NCBI GenBank assembly: GCA_004335635.1
Contig: QAXH01000444.1
Span: forward strand, 1-12,822
Source of the DNA: Chloromonas sp. AAM2
Lineage: Eukaryota > Chlorophyta > Chlorophyceae > Chlamydomonadales > Chlamydomonadaceae
Direction of reading: 5' to 3'
Length of the DNA stretch: 12,822 nucleotides
The first letter of the stretch is position 1. Each line of letters begins with the position of its first letter. A program made the translations under genes and the position numbers. The notes beneath the pieces were generated by a model. The model saw only the letters and a list, made by a program, of their open reading frames with translations, did no database searches and was not told where the DNA came from. Positions 1 to 8,700 of the stretch are shown in pieces.

Positions 1-52
1 CGGTGCCCATCCCGTTCCGTGTCCTCTGACGGCTTCCCTGGTGTAAATACAT
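1..52 (+). repeat. Dispersed repeat R2, copy at the left edge
   Basis: Matches the right part of the intron 11 copy almost without gaps (CCGTG, GGCTTCCCTGGTGTAAA) and shares CGGTGCCCATCCC with the dapL-intron copy. It may continue beyond the left edge. Confidence 0.55.
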
Positions 53-221
53 ATATATATAAAGTTCAATCCAAGTTTAAATGAGAATGCGGTGCTAGAC
101 TTGATAATGAGAGTGCAGTACTGAAAAGGAAACTGTACATATGTGGCCTTGTGATGTACTGTTACCAACGTGCTATTGGTTTGGTTGGCCAGACGCGCTT
201 GCTTGCTGCTGTTGCGCGCAG
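1..221 (+). other. Intron of the oxygenase gene (3' part)
   Basis: This stretch precedes the first visible oxygenase exon and ends at a CAG acceptor (219-221). It holds a copy of dispersed repeat family R2 (1-52), which runs into a short (AT)n tract at about 49-62. I see no coding exon in it. Confidence 0.6.
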
Positions 222-821
222 CTATTTGACACGTGGTCTTCCCACACCAAGCACTGCAGAATCTGCAAGAAAGCGTTACAGCGCTTGAAGCAAGTGCGGC
301 TGGTGGCATGGGCCGCGTGCTTACTGGCAGCCATGCAGTGTGAGTGGCTTTGTAAAATTGATGCGTGAGGATGAAAGGCCCTGCTTGGCAAGAAGTCAAG
401 TACTTTACAGTGACCCTGTTTACAACGACTTGTCCTTGGTGCAAGTCGCCTGCCAACTCAGTAAGCAGGTAGTGTACGCCGATCTCTGCAAGGCCTATGA
501 AATGCAGTCAACACTGGACCATCGTTTACAAGTCATAACGTGGTTTTTGCGGTTTGCATTGCAAGCATGAACTTGTCTGCTGTCACACTGCTTGCAGTTG
601 TTGTTGTGACCGCCGCCACTGCTTCCGCCAAGTCCGCTGCTCTGGCCGCGTCCGATGTGTCGGTGGGCGCCGCTGCCTCCTCCATCCGCCTATTGCTGCC
701 CCCGCTGGCGGGATGGCTGTGGGCGGGGCTGGCGCTGACGGCTGCGGCCCTGGCCATGGGGCTGAACAAGCTCATCGGACTCTTCTACGTATGGCCTTAC
801 TCACATGCCGATAACAACTAA
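222..821 (+). CDS. C-terminal part of a Rieske oxygenase, PAO/TIC55/PTC52 family (two last exons, 5'-partial)
   Basis: Two exons are visible, 222-339 and 598-821. Exon 222-339 follows a CAG acceptor in phase 0 and ends at a GTGAGT donor after the first base of a codon. The last exon follows a TTGCAG acceptor and supplies the other two bases, so the frame joins cleanly; it stops at TAA 819-821. The first exon reads LFDTWSSHTKHCRICKKA, which has the C-terminal CxxC (Cys codons 255 and 264) typical of pheophorbide a oxygenase, TIC55 and PTC52, and absent from chlorophyllide a oxygenase. A hydrophobic segment (VRLVAWAACLLAAM) and a second one in the last exon (LAGWLWAGLALTAAALAMG) match the two C-terminal membrane helices of these plastid-envelope or thylakoid proteins; the end YVWPYSHADNN fits too. 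The Rieske centre and mononuclear iron site must lie upstream, outside the window. I cannot tell which family member it is. The switch from AT-richer intron to GC-rich third positions near 600 supports the model. Confidence 0.8.
340..597 (+). other. Last intron of the oxygenase gene
   Basis: 258-bp GT-AG intron, donor GTGAGT at 340-345 and acceptor TTGCAG ending at 597, phase 1. A non-ATG frame runs through part of it, but base composition is unlike the flanking exons. No other feature was seen. Confidence 0.75.
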
Positions 822-926
822 GCAAGACGTAAATTGACAAGCTTTACATGCACCCATAATCAAATGAATGTTGTTCTGCTCAAGAGTGAGAGGCACATGC
901 TTTGGTGGTTTTCCTGGTGGTCAGTT

Positions 927-944
927 CTTACTGGCAGCAATGCA
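927..944 (+). repeat. Short copy of the oxygenase exon end
   Basis: Matches 320-337, just before the donor of the penultimate oxygenase exon, at 17 of 18 bases (CTTACTGGCAGC then ATGCA). A shared CTGGTGG also lies a few bases upstream of both copies (300-306 and 914-920) at slightly different spacing. The donor GT is not preserved, so it is not a usable exon. Confidence 0.55.
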
Positions 945-1339
945 ATAAGCTGAGGACGTGTAGCTGTAGTAAGTGGTGAGAAACAAACCACGTGCGGCAG
1001 TTTCTCACGAACATCAGCACGGTGGTTTAAGGATGATAGCTAGGGATGTACCAACATTCTGTTGTTACATCAATCACCTGCGTGGTCGCTGTGCTGCAAG
1101 CACTGCTCAATTTCCCACCCTCACCACCCTGTTTGGTTGCGTGCCGGGTGGTGGTCCATGCAGGCTTCCCTACTTGTTTTTCTTCGTAGGTTTCGCGGAG
1201 CGCTGTGAGCTATGGGTTCTGCTTTGTTTGCTGTGTTTGTTTTGTGTTGGGTTTTTGCCGTTGTTTCTGTCGAGCTTACCACCTTTTCTCCTTTCTTTAC
1301 CTTAGTGGTTTCTGCTGCGGCACGCCACTAGGATATTGA

Positions 1340-1344
1340 TGTAA
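1340..1344 (+). terminator. Candidate poly(A) signal TGTAA for the oxygenase gene
   Basis: TGTAA is the usual polyadenylation signal of Chlamydomonas and relatives. I see this copy 519 nt beyond the oxygenase stop codon. That is long, but 3' untranslated regions of several hundred bases are common in this group. Five-base motifs also occur by chance, so confidence is low. Confidence 0.3.
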
Positions 1345-2384
1345 TGACCCACCTCCTTCCATCTGTGTCTGACCCCATCTGTCTCCTGGCAGCCAATGGC
1401 AGCTCAACTCAGAGTAGTCACCCTCAACCACCATGAAATGAGTGAGAGCCACTGTTCCTTGGGCTATCTGCTAATTTCCCGGACATTATGTTGGTTTTCA
1501 CAGCCTCCTGCAGGCCCTGGGACAATGCGCGTAGCAAGGCATACGGTAAGATATACTAAGCTGTAGCAGTGGATGCAATGTTTGCTGCAGAAGTCTGATT
1601 TTCTGCAGGAAAAGATTCAGCCATCTGCGTGGACGTGCTTCGTGGTGCAAACCATGTGGGGTGCAAGAGCACTCAACGTGTTCCCCGGCAAATCCTGCAT
1701 GTTGGCACTGGCCTTTCCTGATGCAACACATTGTTCACGCACGTCTTAGTGCCGTACCATGCCGCGCAAACCATCCCTGCGTGCTCACAGCCGACCCAGC
1801 ACACTGTGCTCCCGCACCAATCCCGCACCAGCTCCCCCGCTGGTTCTAACGGCTGGAAGACCCCTGCAGCACAGCCATTGCCAGGGATTAAATCACAGCG
1901 CTACTGCTTGCTTTACAAGCTGACTGGGGCAAGGACCGCCAAAGCCGTGATCATATCGCTTGTGCAAGCTAGGATCTGCGGTGAAGCTGAAACTCCACCA
2001 CGGACGTGACGTGGCTTGCCCCCAGTACATAATCATTGAGCTGATTGGCTGCCGGACCGCGAACGTGCAGATATCACTGGAGTACTGGAGAGAGTAGAAA
2101 TACTCAGAAACGTGCATTCGCCACCAAAACTACGCTGTGAAAGCAGCTAACAGTTGTGACAGTAACAGATCCAAACATTTTATAGATAGCAACCAACCCC
2201 CTCCCATGCCAATTAAAACCAACAAGACATGCTGTGGCCATTGCTACGTCTGGTTCAACTGCAGCAGTCCCAGAGGTCTGTGCAATGGGACTGTCACACC
2301 AACAATCTGCCGTCTCCCAACCTCACTGCAACCGAGGTATGCACATAGACGTGACGTGCCCTGTCCATGCTCAGTCCAGTTGAA

Positions 2385-2400
2385 CCGCCTACGATAGACC
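2385..2400 (-). repeat. Second, shorter copy of the last-exon end
   Basis: 14 of 16 bases match 2741-2756, the stop-codon end of the last propeller exon; the two differences are transitions. It is too short to be sure of on its own, but the nearby better copy at 2474-2499 makes common origin likely. Confidence 0.4.
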
Positions 2401-2464
2401 ATCATACTTGAATCACATCACAAAAGATGCTTGCAAAATGCTGTTGGCTAGCAGGACGCGACTG

Positions 2465-2469
2465 TTACA
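2465..2469 (-). terminator. Candidate poly(A) signal TGTAA for the propeller gene
   Basis: TGTAA on the minus strand, about 276 nt past the TAG stop at 2745-2747. If used, the 3' untranslated region would include one copy of the duplicated exon end (2474-2499). The motif is only five bases, so this is tentative. Confidence 0.35.
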
Positions 2470-2473
2470 TCAA

Positions 2474-2499
2474 CCGTCTACAGTAGAGCCATGGTGTGC
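2474..2499 (-). repeat. Copy of the stop-codon end of the last propeller exon
   Basis: 22 of 26 bases match 2741-2766, which covers the last codons, the stop and a few bases beyond in the propeller gene. All four differences are transitions. It lies about 270 bp downstream of the true stop, in the same orientation, so it probably sits in the 3' untranslated region or just past it. Confidence 0.6.
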
Positions 2500-2582
2500 T
2501 CAACTGCAGCCGTCGGGAAATGGGACTATTACTTGAACCGCTTTGCTGGCGCAGTGATGCAATTGACAGTTGACCTGACTGT

Positions 2583-2650
2583 TTGCCTTCCCGCCCCACT
2601 GAACAGTCCTCCCCAGGCTGAAGGCCATGCAAACAACAGCAACAGCAACA
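2583..2650. repeat. Dispersed repeat R1, copy 1
   Basis: Shares an ordered set of blocks with 7169-7262: CCTTCCC, CCCC, CTGA.CAGTCCT.CCCA, then CAAGGCCATGCA or GAAGGCCATGCA, then an AAC-rich microsatellite. The minus-strand reading of both copies gives the pattern CMA..LGRT.Q.GGK, but no longer frame is shared, so I read this as a non-coding dispersed element ending in a microsatellite. Copy 1 is in the 3' flank of the propeller gene. Confidence 0.6.
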
Positions 2651-2744
2651 CAAAGACTGCCGTCAGCCTGCTGTCTCTGGCTCAAATCTAGCCCTCCCAT
2701 CCGGCTAGCGAAAGGGGACTGTCTGCCTAGGGTTAATAAGCCGC

Positions 2745-5700
2745 CTACGGCAGAGCCATGATGTGCACGCTCTGGTCCCTGCCCATGCACTCGAAGGGCT
2801 GGATGCTCTTGGATCTGTCGCTAGCAAACAGCATCCGGCGAGAATCCAGGAAGGTCAGACCCTCAACGTTACAGTACACCTGCACGTGGTGGAGGGCAGG
2901 CGATCATAGCCGTAAGCGTCTGGTACATAAAAACAGGTTCTGACTGCTGGTCAGAATCGATCAGTTCATTTTACCATCAAAGTGATTATGAACAGCGTCG
3001 TCGTCATGAGCAAGGGTGATTTGTGGAACCATGCACACGACAGTGAGTCTGCTGTTTTCATGCCAAATTGGAGGAAGCAAGCACATTGGAACTGCACATG
3101 CACTGGTCAATTGACATGCCATGCGCCCTGATGTTTGATGCACATTCCCTAAGCCTTTTCTTTTCACGTATGCCAATCGCTCACCTTGTCGCAGTCGTCG
3201 TTACGTGGGAAATGGTACAACTGCAAAAAGGCACCAGGCAACAAGGCAGTCACGGGAATGGGGAGCCAAAGCACAATGGTGCCATCAGTCATTGTTGCCC
3301 AGCATTCACACTCCCTCACGCACGCTTCAGTCCCACCCTTCCCCACCAAGTGATAAGCCCCATGTGAGTATGTGATATTTTGTACTGCACAGTCACAAAA
3401 GCACATGCACTTGCTCACACACATCAGGCTTGTCTGATCCGAGCTCTTTTGCACATGTCTCAGCTCCGCCCATCCCTCATACCTTTCCCCCAGGTACAAA
3501 CTCCATCTCTTCCCAGTCAAACTCGCCCACCCACACCGCCGCGTCCTCCTGGCTCACAACTGACACTCGGGAGCCAAAGGGATCCGGATAGAAGGAGATA
3601 CCTGCAAAATGGTCCAACAAGCAAAGGCTGTGAGCCAGAGACAGTTCCTCATACTGGGTGGGACAACGTGAGCTTTACGAGATCAAACTACATGCTTTCC
3701 AACAGAATGAAAAGTGCGGTATAGTTATTACAAAGGGAGGGGTGTTATTACCAAATGGTTTGCCACTCGTATGTGCAGCGGACAGCCTTTTGTGCTTCGT
3801 ATCCCGTTTCCTTTTACGACTATCTTGCAGTGCAAAGCACCAAAGAATGTGAGAAAGCAGCTGTCTATATCAGCTGGCCCATTAATTTGTTACATCCGGG
3901 AAGTCATCAGGACACCACGACATTCAGCGGATCTGTTTTCAGGTCCAAAACACAGAACTCTCGATTGCTGATGTGCGTGCTCGGTGCTGGGCCTGCCTGA
4001 TGTTTGGGCCTGTTTGCACATGAACTAGCTATGTGATTGAATTGCGACTGTTCACCATAGCGGGTGGCTGGCCTGACTTGGCTAGACCTGATGGTTTCCC
4101 GGTTCCGTAGGCAACCTATTCTGGACATTCGTGGAGCCCGCTTGGAAATGTTCGCAAGTGTGTGCAGTTCAAGTGCGCGTGTTCTCGTTGTCTGTACTGC
4201 AAGGAAAGCTCCGGTTGCAGGGTCCCAGCCTACATCTGTGATCAGCCCTTGCACCTTACAGGGCGCGGCTGATGATCATTTGCCACAACAGAGCGAATGA
4301 TCCGCAAGCCGTCTTTGTTTCGGCTGTTAACTGTTTTGTGACTGGTCTTTCACAAGCGTCACGAGAGATAAGGTTAGTTTGATCGTGAACTGTCTGAGGC
4401 CAGTATTCATGGTATAGTGCCTCGGACGGCCGCAATGGAGCGATGCTGGGTTTGTTGTAGAGCATCGTTTGCAAGGAACACCATTTTCAAGGCATGCAGG
4501 AAAGCTCACGCTGCGTATTCTGTGAAAAACGTTGCAGGGCTTGCGTGTGACATAGAGGGTTAGCCTAGTCGGTTCCTTTCCTGTTCTGACTTCTTTGTTC
4601 GCTGCCTTCGTTTCACTCTCTTGCTCAGGGCAGTGCGCACCGCAAGCCGTGCCCTGTAAAGGCTTCCCTGATGTGAAAACAAATGTACACTGTCTGGGAT
4701 TGGCCGGCAAACCATGGACTGATGCCACCCTGCTAGCAGTGAGCATTCTTGGCAGAATGATCGTTGGGCATAACCCTTGGACAGATATTGTGTCTAGCTG
4801 CAGCATCGTGGGTTGAACCATGATAAGCCATGTAATGATAGTGATGATGGTGGACTGAGGCGAAGGTGCACTGGGTGTTCATCGCTGGCCGGGTAGTGAT
4901 GATGATGATCACAATGACGTCACACGTCACACATCGCACGCCACACTTCACACTTGCTCGCAGTACACCATGAAGGCAGTGAGGGATGCGCCCTTCATCG
5001 GCCTGTTCAGCCTTAAGCGTCACAAGCCTGCTTTGGTCATGGCAACTGCTTCGCCCGTGTCTTTGAAGTAGTGTGTTTGAATTCGATGAATTGCTTGGCT
5101 GATGTGAATTCGATGAAGAGCTGTCAAAGGCGGAGAGGTATGGACCGGATCACAGATAAACATGCACACCTCACAGCGTCCTGTTCATGTGGACTTGCAC
5201 CACTCAATCGGCATGTCTGGCAGCGACGGCCTAGCACAGCAACTGACAACCACAGGCATAGTTTAACTTTTATTGTGTTGTTGAATTCCTGTTGAAGTTT
5301 CCGCATGTATGCAAGGTAGGCTCGAGTTTCCAAGGCTTGACTGAATTTCGACTGCGTCCTTTTCTCGTTTTATGGTGCGTTTTGTGCACCAGTTTAGGCC
5401 GCGTTGAATGTGTGCATCTTGGAGTTGGACTGCTCAAGTCGGTTTTGCATAAACTCGCAATTACTTGCCTGTCACTTACACTTATAACTGTGCTTGTAAC
5501 ACACTGTGCACCAGTTGTTGTTCAATTTGCAATCTGTTATTTCAGTTCCCATAAGTAGTACCTGCATAGTCCAGGAAGTACGCCTCCTCGGGCAGCTTGA
5601 TCTCCTTGACCACCTCCCAGTGGCACGTGTCAGTGTCCTGCACAGTATATATACATATATATACATACGACCATGCTGACCGTACTGTTCTGCGAATACT

Positions 5701-8700
5701 CGATAATTTCAACAAAGTGCGAGGATTGCCAGGGCCCAAGCCGCTGTCCAGTAGCTGGAACTGATTCTGCTGTAAATTGAAACTGCGCCATGATGACTGT
5801 GGCCTTGCAGCAGCACGAAAGTCCACGGAACCCTGTAAAACAGTTGTGCATACATCGCATTACATGCGGTGCGCCCGGTGCTTGTCACTTACGTTCTCAG
5901 GCGCTGCCACCCATTTGGTGAGGATAGCCCGGCCGTTTCCCCTCCTGAGCCCTGGCGGGTCCTGGCCCTGAATGGTCTTGCAGTAGTTGCTCTCACACAA
6001 CCTGAGAGCACGGTACACAACAGCACACGCATGTAACAACCCGACAGCCAGCAAGCGTGCAGGCGAGGGGAACTTGTGTTTAAGGGCTCACGAAGGGTCG
6101 GGCTACAGGCCAGGCTACGAACAAAGCAGGACAAGAGGCCGAGGCTCTGTTGGCATGGCTTGGGGTTGGCAAGATGGAAAACAAAACATGGATCTTGACT
6201 CAAGAGGGGCATGGGTTGGAGGTGGGTGTCACCATGATCAAAAGAACACAAAACAAAACATGAACAGGCCATGAGCTGTAGTGAAGGTTCTACCAGGTTG
6301 TTCACCCTAGCTGACGGTGCCAAAGCCACACGGAAGTGACTGTGTGGTTCAAACCGAAGTTCAGTGCAGTCAAAGGTACGCAACATAAGGCAAGGGCTGG
6401 TGTGAATGCTTGGAACGTGGAGACAGTGCCCTTACCCCAGCAGGAAACGTTCGTTGTCCTTTTCGTAGTAGTGGATTCCCTCCCAGCCCTTGTTCGTGTC
6501 CTCGAGGCCAAAGAACCTGAGAGCATAGCACAGCGTGTACTAAAGCATGGCCGCAGCATCATAACTACAAATGCAAAAAGCAAACAAAACTACACAATGC
6601 TTGTCCAATAACTCAAGACCTGATGATGCGTTTAAGAACCACAGAACCTCATGAGCACAGTCGTACACACCATACATCGGCACCCAAGGATACTACCTTG
6701 GTTGCTGGCAGCAAAACCAGATCAACACGGCATTCAGCCAAGAGTATATCGGTCAATCCTGTCAAAGTAGACTGGGTCATCACATACCTCTTTCAAGTGT
6801 GATAACTAAGGTCAAGTGTGATAACCAAGGTCAAGTGTGATAACCAAGGTCAAGTGTGATAACCAAGGTCAAGTGCGAGACTAGGGTAAGATCAAGTTCC
6901 TTACTTGACGGGGCACACACTAGGTCATCATAGACTACGGTTAAGTGTGATGCAGGAAGGAAGAGTAATACCAGGGTCAAGTGTGACACAAGGTGTGACA
7001 CAAGGTAAGGTGTGACACAAGGGTACGCTGTGGGGTGCCTGTGCTTACTTGACGGGGCACACGCTGGCCAGGGTCCACTCAGTCTCATCCGCGTTCATAC
7101 GAATCTCCTGCAAATACACACAACCAAAACACAAGCAAGCACATCAATAGAGCCAATTGCTACCAACAATGGCCTTCCCTTTCCTCCCCGCTGAGCAGTC
7201 CTTCCCAAATTCAAGGCCATGCAGCCAACAACGACGACCACGACAACGACGACAACAACAACACATGCAGACACACGTACTAGAGATTTATACATACAGC
7301 CCAGGCTCACCTCAGTCAAGGGCACCAGTCCGTGCGAGTCGTGGTCGAAGCTCTCGCGCACCGCCAAGAAGGTGTCCGTACTGGCCATGTACTGAAAACA
7401 CCGCAAAGAATTGATTGTGGCACACGCGGTGTCTTTTTGCACCCCGCGGCAATGCAAGGTTTGGAGTATGCAGACTCCATCATGTACTTACACACTTTGG
7501 TCAGGTTTCACTTCTCCCATGGAGACCTCAACATGCATGCTGATGGAATGACGAGGGCAGGCACACGTCCAAGGCATCACCATGCAACGCACAAGGATGC
7601 CAACCCGTACGGAAGGCAAGCAAGAGATTAACGCCCCATGGGACATGCGACGTAGTTGAAAGTGGTGGGCGTTTACAAGAACAGCCAGCAGCACAGCTGT
7701 CGCTCTGCCAATCCATTTGGCCCTGTGGCAATCCAGGCAGGTCGTTACAAAGCTAGGTGAAGGATGGTGTAGAACCACCTGCCACTGTCGGCTGGATCAC
7801 TTAACCCCCTTACTGCTGACCTTTCTTCTGCAGCCCAAACTGACCCACAAATAACCAGAGTGTTTCCTGCATCAATTAGAATCAGGATTTCCTGCAACGA
7901 ACAACCTTGGCAGGAAAACGCCCAAGGCATTACCCTGCCAAGCACAGGCCCTTGAAACTGGGTTGAAGTTACCCAGTTCCAGATCGGATAACAGACGCAG
8001 TCCCCTGCGTGATGCAGGCCAATTTCTGATTCTCACTCTCCTCTCAGGCCCATAACAGCGCACCTGCAGGCCCTCAAATTGGCTCTCTGCCTCGCCCGCA
8101 TCCTCGGGAATTAGCTTATTCACCTCGCCACGGAACTGAAACTGCAGTCACACATATATACACGTACAATGGTGTACTATAATCACATTATCATGTGCAG
8201 CGTGGCGTGCTGTCATGTGCATGCAGCGTGCATCAGCACTGTTCATCATCATCATCATCATCATCAACATCAACATCACAACCAGTCGCAAACTGGTCCA
8301 CGACACACAGATGGTAGGCGGCATGCCGCTGTCTTGCTAGTGCTCGCGCTCGGTGCTCGTGCCCGGCGTGACCTCCGCATACTGTGCTCCACATGAGACA
8401 GGTCAGCATGTGTTTGTTGATCGTTTACCTGGATGCCGACTTTGCCAATTGCCCTGAGAGAGTCAAACACCACATAGTATGCATCCTTGGCGTAGGTGAT
8501 GCTGCTGCCCTCGAACCGGGTGATGTTCTGCACACACGCAAGAAAAGTTGGAGCGATTCAGGATCCTATATATCATCAGAACATGGCAGGCATGGCTTGC
8601 AGCTCTGATGACCAGTGTGAAGTGACGAGCATGCGACCTCTCTCCAAAGCTTACAAACACGCTGCCAATGGCATGTGTTTCAATCTGTTATCCCGACCTG

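Larger units (their letters stand above)
822..2744. other. Convergent spacer between the oxygenase and propeller genes
   Basis: This 1.9-kb stretch carries no exon-like segment that I can support on either strand; frames inside it show no family resemblance and no third-position GC bias. It should hold the 3' untranslated regions of both flanking genes. It also holds a short copy of an oxygenase exon end (927-944), two copies of the stop-codon end of the last propeller exon (2385-2400, 2474-2499), and one copy of dispersed repeat R1 (2583-2650). The stretch 1000-2200 has nothing I recognise. Confidence 0.6.
3602..5561 (-). other. Intron 11 of the propeller gene (1.96 kb)
   Basis: By far the longest intron: donor GTACTA after exon 11 and acceptor TTGCAG before exon 12, phase 1, giving an in-frame glycine. 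It holds a copy of repeat R2 (4594-4690), GAT/GTG-type simple sequence at about 4836-4910, and an inverted copy of the exon 4 edge (4921-5011). Frames of 60-160 codons occur on both strands within it, but none shows a family signature. The 5' half (about 3700-4550) holds nothing I recognise. Confidence 0.75.
6517..7048 (-). other. Intron 8 of the propeller gene, satellite-bearing
   Basis: 532 bp, donor GTAAGC after exon 8 and acceptor CTCTCAG before exon 9, phase 2. Almost half of it is tandem or degenerate repeat (6793-7025), including a second copy of the exon 8 donor edge (6900-6923). Confidence 0.75.

Noticed and set aside
973..1305. 110-codon plus-strand frame ending in a hydrophobic tail
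   Set aside because: No ATG-supported exon structure, T-rich simple composition, no resemblance to a known protein; the oxygenase gene already ends at 821.
3907..4254. 115-codon minus-strand frame in intron 11 with a DVGWDPATGAFLAVQ stretch resembling a propeller strand
   Set aside because: There is no matching splice phase with exons 11 and 12, which already join perfectly, and the rest of the frame shows no EG motif. Chance resemblance is likelier.
4327..4821. 164-codon minus-strand frame, the second longest in the window
   Set aside because: It lies within intron 11 and overlaps repeat R2; no family signature, and low-bias codon use.
5542..5637. Exon 11 reading through to a TGA at 5542-5544 with TGTAA at 5480-5476, as if the propeller gene ended there
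   Set aside because: A donor at 5561 joins in perfect phase to exons 12-14, which carry clear family continuation (SQEDAAVWVG, YHFPR, NVEGLTF). The early end could at most be an alternative transcript.
5889..6386. 165-codon minus-strand frame, the longest in the window
   Set aside because: It covers most of exon 10 (6001-5893) but in a different reading frame from the spliced protein; the rest is intron 9 sequence.
6793..7025. Possible CRISPR-like array
   Set aside because: Units are contiguous with no unique spacers; it is a minisatellite in a eukaryotic intron.
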